In this document: positions 10,785 through 22,270 of the stretch, one piece after another | Position numbering within the stretch: position 1 is the stretch's first letter | Layout of the letters: each line of letters begins with the position of its first letter | Source of the DNA: Vombatus ursinus | Taxonomy: Eukaryota > Chordata > Mammalia > Diprotodontia > Vombatidae | Length of the DNA: 64,000 nucleotides | Reading direction: 5' to 3' | Assembly (NCBI RefSeq): GCF_900497805.2 | Contig: NW_020944311.1 | Location: 1,818,038 to 1,882,037, forward strand | Translations under genes and position numbers: made by a program | Notes under the pieces: model-generated | Told to the model about the DNA's origin: nothing | Database searches by the model: none | Seen by the model: the letters and a program-made list of their open reading frames with translations, nothing else

Positions 10785-11255
10785 TGTTGAGGTCAGATTT
10801 TGGGAGAGAGGTTCAAGTATAAAAAAATTCACTTAGACCTTCTCTGAAGTCATTGGGAGCTTTATTATGTGAGAAAGTGTCGTGGATCTCCTTAGCCAGA
10901 AAGCTAGATGAGACCCCGATATTTGGGGGAGTTATGCTTATATAGAGGTTTCAGAATGATGATGTAGTCTTGGGGGTTAAAGATTAAAGACAAGACAAGA
11001 AAGAATTTTATGACATAGGATGAAGGAGACTAAGGGAATTCTTTATGGTTTTAGGATTAAAGGACGGCATGAGGACACAGGTTAAAAATTAAAAGAACAG
11101 GGGGAACACAGGATAAGGGACTCAAAAGCAATTCTTTTGATACGGGTTCAAGATAAGGGGGAAAGGACTTTAGGATGCCTTCAAGTTATGGAATAAGCTA
11201 CGGGACTTCACAAAGTACTGGAAAAGCAACTCTTAATATTCTTTTTAACCCTTAG
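10785..11255 (-). mobile_element. LTR-like fossil (possible solitary ERV LTR)
   Basis: On the minus strand there is a TATATAAG box, about 90 bases later an AATAAAGCTCCC polyadenylation signal, and a T-rich region after it: the U3-R-U5 order of a retroviral-type LTR. No internal retroviral genes are beside it, so it would be a solitary, broken and old copy. Family not determined; ends approximate. Confidence 0.4.
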
Positions 11256-11910
11256 GGCACTGTTTGCATCCACATCATTCCCTTACCACAAGCTATTGTC
11301 AAAAGAAAGGGCACCTATTACTTCCACAATACTTTCAAACTTGCAGCGAATACCATCATCGATGTAAACACCATCTAACCTCAGTGCTGCTAATGAACAC
11401 CTACCTAGTATCTTGCAAACATGTTTTGATCCAGTCCAAGTGTGTATGTAAAAAAGGCCATGTTTTGAAAAGCCATGTTTTTATCTTAGTAGCAGAGAAC
11501 AGTGTGGTTGCTTCTTGTGCCCCTAAGACCACTGGTGGGCCCTGCTTCCAGCCCAAGCTCCACAGCCTTCACTGACTGGAGCAATCACTGTGGAGAAAGA
11601 GTCTGTTTCCTTGGCCACCGTCAGCACCAACTGTTGACCGACTGCCACCACCAGCTAGCTAAGCTCTAGAACCCTGGGAGGGGCAGTACTCCCAGAGCCC
11701 CAATCCTACTTCTCATTCAGCCATTGCAACTATCATCCCTGGAGGCACCACCTGTGCAGATGTGACCTGGCCTGTCCCTCTTCGATGGCCACAGCTTCCG
11801 AAGACTCCAAAAATGCCCACCTAAGTCCTTAGTGCTATCAAATGGCTCAGCACCTGAAAGGGATATAATTATCAAGAGAAGTGACATCATCTTTCCATCT
11901 GACTTGAGCA
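11256..11910. other. Intergenic, no feature recognised
   Basis: Apparently single-copy sequence. A 103-codon open stretch at 11264-11575 resembles no known protein and lacks gene context. Confidence 0.4.
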
Positions 11911-11911
11911 A

Positions 11912-12165
11912 ACTAGGTGAGCAATGTAGCAGATAGAATACTAGTCTTGGAGTCGGGAAGATGGGAGTTCGAATTCTGCCCCAGGCACATACTAACTGTG
12001 TAACCCTGGTCAGGGACTAGAGCTCTCTCCGCTTCTGTTACCTCATCTGTAAAATGAGAATTGTAATAGTACCTACCTCCAGGGGGCATTGTGCAGATAA
12101 AGTGAGATAATATCTGCTTCGTAAGCTTTAAAGACCCTATCGAAATGCTCGCTATCACTGTTCTT
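11912..12165 (+). repeat. MIR-type SINE
   Basis: GTAGCAGATAGAATACTAG, GGGAGTTCGAATTCTGCC, ACCTCATCTGTAAAATGAG and a TATCTGCTTCG ... AAATGCTCGCTATC tail. Confidence 0.8.
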
Positions 12166-12184
12166 TTTACTTAGATTTGCCCCG

Positions 12185-12425
12185 ACATCTAGGTGGCACA
12201 GGCGCGTGCTTACCTTGGAGACAGGAAGACCTGAGTTCAAATCCTGCCTGAGACACTTAGCTGTGTGACCCCAGGCAATTACTTAGCCTCTGCACCTCAG
12301 TTTCCTCATCTAGTAAAAAAAAAAAAAACAAAAAAACCCAGAGGGCTGTTGTGAGAATCAACCGAGATAACAGAGATATTTGCAAACCTTTAAGGCCATT
12401 ATAAATGCTAGCTCTTATTAGCTAA
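12185..12425 (+). repeat. tRNA-derived/MIR-type SINE
   Basis: ACATCTAGGTGGCACAGG head, GACCTGAGTTCAAATCCTGC, CCTCAGTTTCCTCATCTAG, an internal A-run and a TATAAATGCTAGCTCTTATT tail. Confidence 0.75.
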
Positions 12426-12519
12426 CACCTTTATGGGTAGCTTCCCCTTTTAGAATAGGAATTCCTTGAACAATTTCTACAATGAGAAAAAAAAAAAACA
12501 AGTTGTAAAGACAAACAAC

Positions 12520-12795
12520 TTTGAAAGACTGATTGAAAGACTTGGAAGAATTCTGATCCATATCATGACTAACCACTTCTCCCAAGCAGTCTGGTACCCA
12601 TCTCCTGCCAGAGAGGGGATGGATGTTTTCAGACCTGGCTAATGCAGAAACTGATTTTGCTCATTTATGCATGTTTGTTACAAAGATTTTGGTTTTCTTT
12701 TTTGCCAATGGGAGTAGAGGTAGGAGGGAGAAAAAATAGATTTTTGTTCATTGAAAAAACATAACATTAAATTTAATAAATGAATAAAATGTGTC
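12520..12795 (+). repeat. L1/HAL1 3' end
   Basis: ACTTGGAAGAATTCTGATCC through TGTTTGTTACAAAGATTTTGG to an A/T-rich end with AATAAATGAATAAAATG, like the L1-type 3' ends near 15.7 and 16.9 kb. Confidence 0.6.
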
Positions 12796-12872
12796 CAAGA
12801 GAAGAGAAAGAAGCCCAGACAAGCAGGAAGTCACACATAGAATTTGTTATATACTTTTAAAAAAAAGAAGCA

Positions 12873-13024
12873 GGGGGTAGCTAGGTGGCGCGGTGGATAG
12901 AGCACCGGCCCTGAAGTCAGGAGGACCTGAGTTCAAATCCAGCCACAGTCCAAACACTTGACACTTAATAGCTGTGTGACCCTGGGCAAGTCACTTAACC
13001 CCAATTGTCCAAAAAAAAAAAAAG
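12873..13024 (+). repeat. WSINE1-like SINE
   Basis: GGGTAGCTAGGTGGCGCGG head, CTGAAGTCAGGAGGACCTG, GTGTGACCCTGGGCAAGTC, AACCCCAATTGTCC and an A-tail. An AAAAAAGAAGC duplication flanks it. Confidence 0.92.
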
Positions 13025-13289
13025 AAGCTGTATGAATGTACAGTTTCATATAGAATCTTTGTTGGGTTGTGTGTGTGAATATGCCTTATTTTGGGTAAGT
13101 TCAGAATAAAAAAACATTTCAAAGAATGTGAGTGCCTGGAGGGCAGGTGTTATCTCACTTTTCTACATCTATCCCCATTGCTTGGCATATAGTAAGCTCT
13201 TAATAGATGCTTTTTCATTCATTCAAATACCATTATGTAACTTAGAAAGCAGTATAAAGACAGCTGAGAAGCCAGCTGTTCCAACACAT

Positions 13290-14410
13290 TGCACCTAATG
13301 GTGCAGAAATCCCCCCATCCTTGACTTCTATGCAGCCTCTGATTCTCCTCTCTGGGTGGTCTCCTGGTTCTCCTCCTACCTATCAGACCATTCCTTCTCA
13401 GTCCGACAGGGCTGTCTCCTGGGCCTTCTTTTCTTCTCCCTCTATAGTATCTTGGTTGGTGAGCTCATCAGCTCCCATGGGTTCAATGATTATCTCTTTC
13501 TTCATGATTCTCAGATTTCTATAGCTAGCCCTAGTCACTCTCCTCCATTACAGTAGACATCTCAGACTCAACGTGTCCAAAACTGAACGAATTCTCCCCG
13601 CCCCCCAAACTCTCTCCTCTTACCAGCTTCTCTGTTACAATTACAGCATCACCGTTCTCCCAGTCACCTGGTCTCACAGCCTCAACTCCTCACTCTCCAC
13701 CTTCCTGACAGATCCAGGCTATTGTCAAAGTCATTTCAACCTTCACAACATCGCTCACATGCATCACCTTCTCTCTACTCACAGGGCCATCACCCTGGGG
13801 TAGGTCCTCATCACCCTACACCTAGACTATGGCAATAGCCTTCGGGTGGGCTATCCACTCCAACACATCGTCCACTCAGCAACCAAGTGATCTTCCTAAA
13901 GCCTGGAGGTCTGACCGCATCACCCTCAACTCAGTAATCTCCAGTAGCTCCCTATTACCTCCAAGATGAAATAGAAAAGACCTTCAAACCTGGTCCCTTC
14001 CTATTTTTCCAGTCTTCCTATACCTAATTCTCTTCCACTGACTTTATGATTGTACAACACTGGCCTCCATATCCCACAAGATACTCTTTGCCTTTTTGCT
14101 GACCGGCCCCCGTGGGGGCCTGGAGTGCTATCCCTCCTCACCTTTGCCTCCTGGCTTCCTGGACTTCCTACAAGTCCCAGCTAAAGTCCTACCTTGTGCA
14201 AGAAACCTTTCCCAGTCCTCCCCAGTCCCAATGCCTTCCCCTTGATATTACCTCCAAGTTACCCTGTGGTTATTTGGTGCTTGCGTGTTGGCTCCCCCAC
14301 TAGAATGGGAGTTGCTTTTGCCTTTCTTTGCATCCCTAGCACTTAGCACAGTGCTTGGCTCATAGTAAGCAGTAAAAAAAAATGCTTGTTGCTTGGATGA
14401 CTGACAGCCT
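13290..14410 (+). repeat. L2-clade LINE, 3' part
   Basis: About 1.1 kb of pyrimidine-rich sequence ending with the L2 tail (GAATGGGAGTTGC ... CACTTAGCACAGTGCTTGG). Short open frames here are remnants of the LINE ORF and carry stops. Confidence 0.75.
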
Positions 14411-14599
14411 GCCTGCTGGCTCAGTGCAGACAGAAGGCTTCATGGCTGAGTACTCTAACTTCTGGACTTGCTGACAATCCCCTTCCGAGACTGTTCACAG
14501 CCAGCCTTTTCCTGTATCTGTGAGATCAAGTTGGATGCTGGCCTTCAGGCAATAAATCTCTGCCACTGAAACTTTTGTTTTTGCCGATAACTTACACTT

Positions 14600-14800
14600 T
14601 GGATCGGAATTCCCAAAATAGAACCTAGAGCTCATACATTATCTCATCTGATCTTCCCAACAACCCTGCAAGGTAGCCACTAGTGGCATCATTATCTCCA
14701 TTTTCTAGAGGGTGGAAACTGAGGCCCTGAGACATGAAGGCATTTGCCCAGAATCACAGAGCCAGGAAGTGCCAGAGGTGGGATTTAATCAATCAATCAA
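14600..14800 (-). repeat. MIR-type SINE, minus strand, with (AATC)n
   Basis: TTATCTCATCTGATCTTCCC, AACTGAGGCCCTGAGAC and CAGAATCACAGAGCC in reverse-complement MIR order, ending in six AATC units near 14787-14806. Confidence 0.75.
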
Positions 14801-15104
14801 TCAATCATTCATTTCTTAACCCTTTCTTTTCTGTGCCAGGCACTGAAGCTACAAATGCTATGAAGGCCACCCCTTTTAGCACAGAGCTTATATTCTATTG
14901 GCCTGGAAGCCAGGCTGCCTGATTTCCTCATGCAGAAACCTGTCCCCATATGGCTCCCTGCCACCCACATGGACACCGTCAGTGTCATTCTTGTTCTTCA
15001 GGATCTGCTTTCTTCACTGCCTCATGTCATGCAATTCTTCCCAGAACATCTTGAATTTTTCTACATTCACAATTCCCAAAGTTCCAGTACCCCCTGGGGA
15101 GGAC

Positions 15105-15335
15105 TTAGGGTGGGGATTACTAACCTTTTTTTTGGCCATAGACCTCTTTGGCAGTCTGGTGAAACTGATAGACCCTTTCTCAGAATATCTTCTTTAAATT
15201 CATAATTGAAAATATTAAATTTCAGTTAGAGGCTAGCGAAAATAAAGATGTATTTTTCCCCATCCAAGGTCGCAGACCTTCTGAAATCTATCCATAGACC
15301 CATAGGACCCCAGGTTAAGAACTCGTGATTTCAGA
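15105..15335 (-). repeat. Ancient DNA-transposon-like dispersed repeat, copy 1
   Basis: Left end ATTACTAACCTTTTTTTTTGG and right end CCAGGTTAAGAACTC form imperfect terminal inverted repeats. The interior CAATTATG and AAATAAAGATG motifs (by strand) match copies at 34.36, 48.49 and 55.80 kb. Confidence 0.6.
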
Positions 15336-15504
15336 AAGGACAGGGATAAGAGCTTCTCAAGATTAGCAGGAATAGATAGGTAGATAGGTTGCAATCTGCA
15401 TTGATGGTGAGAGGACTCACAATGATGACATCTCTTGTGCCACATGGCAATCTATTATGGCCACATAATACCCTTGGTTATGCATTTTATTCATTTCTCA
15501 TTTT

Positions 15505-15628
15505 TTTTTAGGCAACCAGGATTAAGTGACTTGCCCAGGGTCACACAGCTAGTAAGTGTTTGAAGCTACATTTCAACTCAGGTCCTCCTGACTTCAGGGC
15601 CTGTCCACTGCACCACCTAGCTGCCCCG
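15505..15628 (-). repeat. WSINE1-like SINE, minus strand
   Basis: T-run, GTGACTTGCCCAGGGTCACAC, AGGTCCTCCTGACTTCAGGG and CCACCTAGCTGCCCC. Confidence 0.92.
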
Positions 15629-15664
15629 TTTCCTACTTCTTGCTGTTAGAAATGTTGCTGCTTA

Positions 15665-15925
15665 ACAGCAACATTGTGCAATGATCAACTTTGATAGACT
15701 TAGCTCTTCTCAGCAATGTAGTGATCTAAGACAACTCCAAAAGACTCATGATGGAAAATGCTATCCATATCCAGAGAAAGAACTATGGCGTCTGAATGCA
15801 GAGCAAAGCAGGCTATTTTCTCTCTCTCTCTCTTTTTTTTTTTGTTTTCTTTCTCGTGGTTTTCACCTTTTGTTCTGATTATTTTTTCACAACATGACTA
15901 ATGTGGAAATAAAAAAAAGAAAGAA
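15665..15925 (+). repeat. L1 3' UTR end
   Basis: GATCAACTTTGATAGACTTAG, AAAGACTCATGATGGAAAATG and TTCACAACATGACTAATGTGG ending in an A-rich tail: the usual marsupial L1 3' terminus. Confidence 0.85.
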
Positions 15926-16572
15926 ATGTTGTTGCTATGAATATTTTATTACAGTTAGTTCTCCCAACAGACACATGTTCATAAGGGTTAAAGCCTGTTC
16001 GCTTGTAAGCTGCCCACATTGTTTGTTTCCTGGGTCACCACAGCGGAGAAGTTTGTCCGCAAGTGTAATTAGGCATCCTGGGCCTTGGAGCAATTACAGT
16101 CTGTTCTCAGTTTCAAAAGGAAATCTTGTAGACTCCTTAGTGTTCTGCCACTGATGCCACAGGCAGGAAATATTGAGGTACAAGATGACAAGGGACTTCT
16201 CAAGCCCCAAATTTCAAAGCCCAAGAAAGAATGAATGGTACATATGACTCTTCCTAAATAGATTGGGCTAATAATTAGAGAGCTTAAATTTCAGAATAAA
16301 AGAGGCACGGAGCATGAAAATGCCTGGATGATGTGAGTCACATAGTCAAGTGCTGATTATGATCTATTTATATTTATTTAAAAACAGCAGTTACAGAATT
16401 TGAGTTGCATAGTTCCTCCTTTTCACATTACCCCTGGACAACATGTACTGCAACAGTTGTACGAGTAATGTACAATTCAGCCATACTTTGATGTACCCAA
16501 TGGCACCAAATTAACAAACTCTCCATGCAGTCCCCGATTTTTACTTCAGAGGGAGCCATAGAAAGCTCTTGG

Positions 16573-16574
<2 letters not shown>
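15926..16574. other. Intergenic, no feature recognised
   Basis: Apparently single-copy sequence. No exon or repeat is recognised. Confidence 0.4.

Positions 16575-16629
<55 letters not shown>
16575..16629. repeat. (AC)n microsatellite
   Basis: About 27 perfect AC units. Confidence 0.98.
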
Positions 16630-16630
<1 letters not shown>

Positions 16631-16839
16631 CCGTTGTGTGCATTGGATTTCCAAAGTGATAAAGTGATATCTTTGTGACCTAAGGAGGTATTGGGACACT
16701 GTGCAAGCCAGAGGGTCAGGGATGCCCAGAGGGCAATGGAGAATAGCCTTTTTCAGCTGGGAGCTCACAACAGGACAGCAAGAGTCCAGAGCGCCTTAGA
16801 AGTAAATACTTATACCCGGCTTCTGATAGAAAAGTGATG

Positions 16840-17010
16840 GACTATTTTTTTTTAACTGGACATGGCCAATGAAGGGATTTGCTTTGTTTGACTAAACCTG
16901 TTTGTAGTAGGGGTTTTGTTTTTCTTGTTTTGTTAGGTTTTGGAAGGGGAGAGGGGGAAGAAAGTAGGAGGGAAAGTATGGAGATCTGAAAATAAAATAA
17001 AATTTAATTT
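16840..17010 (+). repeat. L1/HAL1 3' end
   Basis: ACTGGACATGGCCAATGAAGG, GTTTGACTAAACCTG and GGGGGAAGAAAGTAGGAGGG followed by AAAATAAAATAAAATTT. Confidence 0.65.
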
Positions 17011-17139
17011 AGAAAAAAGGAAATGCTTACACAGTGGGGACAAGATGATGGGAAGAAGTCACGGAAGACAATGACAATCCTGTCCCAGGAGAGATGAGTC
17101 CCTTCTCCTTTCTATGGCTTACCCTTCTACTCTTGTTCT

Positions 17140-17395
17140 TTGAGGCAACTAGGTGGTACAATAGAGTGCATGGCACGGAGTCAGGAAGACCAGCATTCAA
17201 ATCCACCCTTACTAGCTGTGTGATCATAGACAAGTCACTTAACCTCTGTTTGCCTTAGTTCCCTCAATTGTAAAGTGGGGTCTATGACAACAACTATCTC
17301 CCACAGTTGTGAGGATCAAATGAGACAGTATTTGTAATGTGCTTAGCAGAGTGCCTGACACATAGTAGGTGCTATCTAAATGCTTATTCCCTTTC
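17140..17395 (+). repeat. MIR/tRNA-type SINE
   Basis: GAGGCAACTAGGTGGTAC head, GTGTGATCATAGACAAGTC, then a MIR-like tail GTGCCTGACACATAGTAGGTGC. Confidence 0.8.
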
Positions 17396-17519
17396 TTTTT
17401 TGCATTAATTTAAAAATTATTTAAATGTTTTTGTTATTTTACAGCTGACAAACATCACATGTGAGCATTTCCATGTACATGGAAGGAAAGAGAAAAAGGA
17501 AACCAGGAATCTCTATTAT

Positions 17520-19720
17520 TTTAAAGGTATTTTTATTGATAATCTTTCAGTTTTATATCTATCACCTTCATTCCCCAGTATATTTCCCTTCCCAGAGAGC
17601 CAGCCTTTCTGACAAAGAGTAAAAAAAAGCTGTTTAGCAAAACTAACCAACAGGTCAGACAAGTCCAACAGTATATTCAGTGTTCTACAACCATAATATC
17701 CTACATCTGCAAAGGAGGGAGGAAAGTGAATTCTTATATTTCTTCTTTTAAAAAATTATTTGTTTTAATCGGCCAAGATCCATCTTCTCATCCTTCCACC
17801 TATCCCCTCAGTGAGATCTTGAGAAGAACAAAACCCACTACAAACATATATAGTTAATCAAAACAACTTTCCACCTTGGCTATGTCAGAAAAAATGGTCT
17901 CATTCTTCCTTCTGAATACTGCATCTCTGTGTGAGGAGGTGGGTAGCATGTTTTGGAATCCTGGTTATTTATTATACTGCTAAGAGTTCAGCACAATGAT
18001 ATTCTATCACATTTTTGTACAATAACTTGTTCATGCACTCCCCATTTTCTGGCAGCCCCACATCAGATTCCTGTCCTTTGCCACCTCAAAAAGAGCAATA
18101 TATGTTTCTGTACATCCTTAATGTTTGTTTTGTTTAAGACTAATTCCTCCCTTAATCTGCCCTCTCCCTAATTCCCCTTTCCCTTCTACTTTCCTGTTGA
18201 GTGAAAATATATTTCTGTACTCAACTCCGTGTGGGTATATTCTTCCTTTTTTTGACCAGTTCAGGGTTAGATGTTCAAGATCAGACAAGATCATCAAGAG
18301 CAATGTTCAAGTGTCAGTCACTGCCCTTTACCCTCTCTTTCTTGTTTGTCTACTCATGTGCCCTAATTATGTGAAGTCATTTCCCTCTAACCTTCCTCCT
18401 CCCTCCTCAACCTAAGTGTATTCTTCTTCCCCTCTCCTCCCATTCTTAAGATCATCAAGGCAGAACAGAACCACTCCCAGGCCTTGTCTGGTTGGACTTT
18501 ATGACTCCTGATGTTTACCTTTTTATGTTTCTTTTCACTCCTGTGTTTGAACTTTAAAGTAAATCTGCAGCTCTGGCCTTTTTATCAGGAATGCTTGGAA
18601 GTCAGTCCTCTATTTCATTAAACCTCCCTTTGCCCCCAGTAACATTATACTCAGCTTTGCTGAGTACGTTATTCTTGGTTATGAGCCCGTGCCCTTTGTC
18701 TTCTGGAATATCATATTCCAGATTCTCTACTGCTTTATATTGGTGACTGCTCAATCACGTGTGATCCTGACTATGGCTCCTCAGCACTTGAATTCTTTCT
18801 TTCTGGCTGCTTGCAGTATTTTTTCTTTGACCTGGAAGTTCTGGATTTTGGCTATGATGTTCCTGGGAGTTTTCATTTTGAGGTTTCTTTTAGGAATTTG
18901 AGGTTTCTATTTCCACTTTGCTCTCAGGTTCTAAGAGATATGGGCAGTTTTCTTTTACGATTTCTTGAAATAGGATGGCTAGGCTCTTTTTTTTTGTCCT
19001 GGTGTTCATTCAGACAGTCCAATAAGTCTTAATTTTTTCCTCTTCGATCTGTTTTCTAAGTTAGTTGTTTTTGCTCTGAGATACTTTGCATTTTCTTCCA
19101 TTTTTAATCCTCTTGACTTTGTTTTAATATTTCTGGTTGTCTCATGATGTTGTTGGCTTCTATTTGGTCCATTCATATTTTCAGACAGTCTGTTGCCTGG
19201 GCAAGGTTTTGTACTTCTTATGCCAAACCATGGATTCCCTTTTCAATTCTTTCTTCCGTAGTTCTCATTTCCTTTCCAACTTTTTTCCTCGAGTGTCTAA
19301 TTCCATTTATAAAAAGATCTTTTAATTCTTTTTTTAACTCTTGCTTCATCTCTTCCAGGAATTCTAGTTGAGTTGATGCCCAAACTGTTTTTCTCTGAGG
19401 CATTACTTGTAGATGTTCTAGAGTCATTTTCTTCTACGTTTTTATCTTGAGCGTTCCTGTCACCAGAATAGGTCATTATGGCAGGATTTGCTTTTTGTTT
19501 GCACATTCTTCCAGCCTTCTTCTGGACTTCATCGTTGATGTCAGGACTGGGCTCTGCCACGTTTCTGGAGGGAAGGTCTGGTCTGGGCCTGTTGCTCCTT
19601 TCTTGGAGTATTGAGTGTTGCGCTATTCCAGGACCTTAGGGACAGGCTGGTGGCCTGCAAGTTTTCCGTGCTCCAGATGTTGCCCCTTGTTCCTCCTGCC
19701 TCAAGTCTCTCCTTACTCCA
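17520..19720 (-). mobile_element. HAL1-like element: L1 ORF1 joined to an L1-type 3' region
   Basis: Read on the minus strand, about 19600-18540 encodes degraded L1 ORF1 protein: a charged coiled-coil-like stretch (ERKEMRTTEERIEKGIHG-like), then KEKILQAARKKEF and KKARAADLL-like segments that match the RNA-binding and C-terminal domains of L1 ORF1p, ending near IKRPELQIYF (compare TRPALKELL in human ORF1p). The frame is broken several times. Immediately after it (18440-17520) comes the L1/HAL1 3' region, including the TGCATGAACAAGTTATTG box and a terminal AATAAAAATACC. No reverse transcriptase sequence lies between. That layout defines half-L1 (HAL1) elements, which are known in marsupials. 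A deleted full L1 is the alternative. Confidence 0.6.
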
Positions 19721-19749
19721 GTCCATCCACTATACAACTATCAAATTGG

Positions 19750-20105
19750 CTTCATAAAGCACAGATGTGATTATGCCACCTTTGTGTTTAATAAACCCCA
19801 GGAATTCGCTGCTTCCTCATCTCTGCCTCCTGACTTCTTGTGGCTTCCTTCAGGTCTCAGCTAAAGTCCCACCAAAGCCTTTCCCAGGCCTCCTTAATCT
19901 AAGTGCCTTCCCTCCGGGTTTATCTCTGGTTTCTCCATTGTTTAAATTGTATTTACACAATTGTTTGCATATTGTCTCCCTGATCAGACCGTGAACTCCT
20001 TGACAGTAGGAACTGTTTTTTTTGCCTTTCTTTCTGTATCCCCAGCACTTAGCACAGCACCTGGCTATTAAGCACAGCAGGTGCTTAATAAATGCTTGTT
20101 GTCTT
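19750..20105 (+). repeat. L2-type LINE 3' end
   Basis: AGGTCTCAGCTAAAGTCCC, CTTCCCTCCGGGTTTATC and the tail CTTAGCACAGCACCTGG ... GGTGCTTAATAAATGC. Confidence 0.8.
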
Positions 20106-20265
20106 GACTTGACTCTTCCCCAGGCTAAATCTCCCCATTCCTTTAAGAACTCCTCCAATGGCATGGACTCAAGGCCCTTCTCCATCCTAGTTGCCCTCCT
20201 CTAGCCACTCTCCAGCTTATCCGTGTCCTTTTTAAACTCTGGCTCCCAGAACTGAACACAGAACT
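20106..20265 (-). repeat. CR1/L3 fragment, minus strand
   Basis: CAGGCTAAATCTCCCCATTCC, GGCATGGACTCAAGGCCC and CCAGAACTGAACACAGAACTCC correspond to the antisense CR1 3' region, as at 60.9 kb. Confidence 0.65.
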
Positions 20266-20267
20266 CC

Positions 20268-20505
20268 ATATATGGATAGAGCACCGGGCCTGGAGAAAGA
20301 CCTCAGTTCAGAATTCAAATCTGGCCTCAGACACTTAATAGCTTTGTGGCCCTGGACAAGTCACTTCACCCTTTTTGCCTCAGTTTCCTCATCTATAAAA
20401 GGAGCTGTAGAAGGAAATGGCAAACTACTCCAGCATCTCTGCTAAGAAAACCCCAAATGGGTCACAAAAAATTGGGTATGACTGAAACCACTGAACAGCA
20501 ACAAT
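20268..20505 (+). repeat. RTE-tailed SINE
   Basis: ATATGGATAGAGCACCGGGCC, CTGGACAAGTCACTTCACCC and GTAGAAGGAAATGGCAAACTAC ... ACTGAAACCACTGAACAGC. Confidence 0.85.
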
Positions 20506-20554
20506 ACTTCCTATATGGCCTGAGCAGGGCAGAGAACGGCATCAAGGGATGTTC

Positions 20555-21185
20555 ATATTAAGAAAGTCCATTGGAGAGCAATTTGGAACTGTACACAAAG
20601 AGTTATAAAACTGTGTATGCCCTTTGACCCAGCAATACCACTTTAGGTCTGTTTTCCAAGGTGGTGAGGGAAAAAGAGAAAGAACCTGTATGTTCTAAAA
20701 TATTTATAGCCACTCTCTTTGTCATGGCAAAGAACTGGAAAATTGTGGAGATGCCCATAAATTGGGGAATGACTGAATAAGTTGTGGTATATGATTGTGA
20801 CGGAATACTACTGTGTCATAAGAAATGACGAGCAGGTTGATTTTAGAAAAACATGGAACAGCTTACATAAACTGAAGCAAAATGAAAAAGCAGAAACAAG
20901 ACAACATTGTATACGGTAAAAGCAATCTTGTCCAAAGAGTAACTGTGAATGATTAAGCTATTCTGAGTAATATGATCATTGATATCAACTACGTTGGACT
21001 TCTGAAGGAAGATGCCATCCACCTTCAGAGAAAGAACTGATGTATGGAAGGATGTACTGTATGGTTCCGCAGGTATGTCCATATCAAATGTTGGCCTTCT
21101 CTAATTCAGGGTTGAGAGGGAAGAAGGGAGACAACCTGAAACTCAAAATGCAACAAACAACTTTTTGTCAAAAATCCAACTGTTA
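20555..21185 (+). repeat. L1/HAL1 3' region
   Basis: CCCTTTGACCCAGCAATACC, GCCCATAAATTGGGGAATGAC, GTGACGGAATACTACTGTGTC and TTCTCTAATTCAGGGTTGAGAG in the order of marsupial L1/HAL1 3' regions. Confidence 0.85.
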
Positions 21186-21984
21186 AAGTCTAAGGCATTA
21201 AACTGAAGATTTCAGCCCGTTGTAATCTTTTCTGCCAAGATCTCACATCTAGCTATCTGTCTATGCCTGTTGAAATAGGGGATTGAAACTGCTGGGCAAA
21301 GTTTCTGAAAAATGTTACTGTAGAATCAAATGACAGCAATAAATCCTCATCTTTGCTTAGGTTTGCAAGCTTGCTGTGCTTACATCAGAAACAACCCAGA
21401 AAAACCCATAAGTGACACAGGTGAGAAGAGGCAAGGGCCGGCTGTGGGTGATAGGGCATTGCAGTGTGTATTAACTAGATGAGGGGACCAGGAGGCGGAT
21501 TCCTGTCGTTTTAAGGGGGTGTCATCATCTTATGATGGCAGGTTTTCCTGTAAAATGAGGGGCTGCCCAGCAGTTCAACAGCTGTCTGCTAAAGGTCGGG
21601 AATGAACGTCTATCTAGCTGCATCTGTATCAAATGGCAGATAGCAGGGGAATTCAGAAGGGATGGGGAAATGTGGGGGGAGGGGCCTATTCATATCAGTG
21701 AAGGCTTCTTGTCTGAGGAGTCTGTGGGCCTGAAAGCTGTCCTAGCAGGTGTTGTGGGGGGAGGGGGGAGGAAGTGGTGGAAGATGTGAATCTAATCAGT
21801 TGTTCTTTGGTAGCTGAGATATTTGGCTTTTGCTCTCCTTCTCAATCTTATTGAACCTTCAGCCTCCTTCCCATATTTCTCCCCAATCTCCACCCCCACC
21901 CCCACCATGCCTTGACACTGAGATATCTACAGTCTCCTGACATGGACGTTTCTTTTGTGTGTGTGATTATCACTTCAATTGTCT
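21186..21984. other. Intergenic, no feature recognised
   Basis: Apparently single-copy, with G-rich patches (GGGGGGAGGGG near 21678 and 21760). No exon or clear repeat. Confidence 0.4.
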
Positions 21985-22270
21985 TTTTTTAAAATTTTTT
22001 TTCTCAATTACATGTAAAAACAAATTTTCACATTTGTTTTTCTGAATTTTGAGTTCCAAATTCTCTTCCTCTCCTCCCCTTTCCTTGAGACAGCAAGCAA
22101 TTTGCTATAGATTATCCATGTGCAGTCACGACATGGGCAGCTTTCCACAAGGCTGCCTCTCCTTCTTAGCATTGTTTAGCTTCATCTCACTGACCATAGC
22201 CCAGTCTTTCCAAATGGCCAGGACACCTGCTGATGTGGAAATAATTCCCCACCCTTCTACCAAATAAATG
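21985..22270 (-). repeat. L1 3' end, minus strand
   Basis: TTTCTCAATTACATGTAAAAAC, TTTTGAGTTCCAAATTCTC and GACAGCAAGCAATTTGC are the antisense 3' end of an L1 copy. Confidence 0.65.

Noticed and set aside
11264-11575. Possible exon or processed gene (103 codons)
   Set aside because: No recognisable homology, no splice partners and no conserved motif. Treated as chance.
12873-13024. tRNA-like A and B box sequences in many SINE heads
   Set aside because: These are SINE promoters, not tRNA genes. No intact tRNA cloverleaf was identified outside SINEs.
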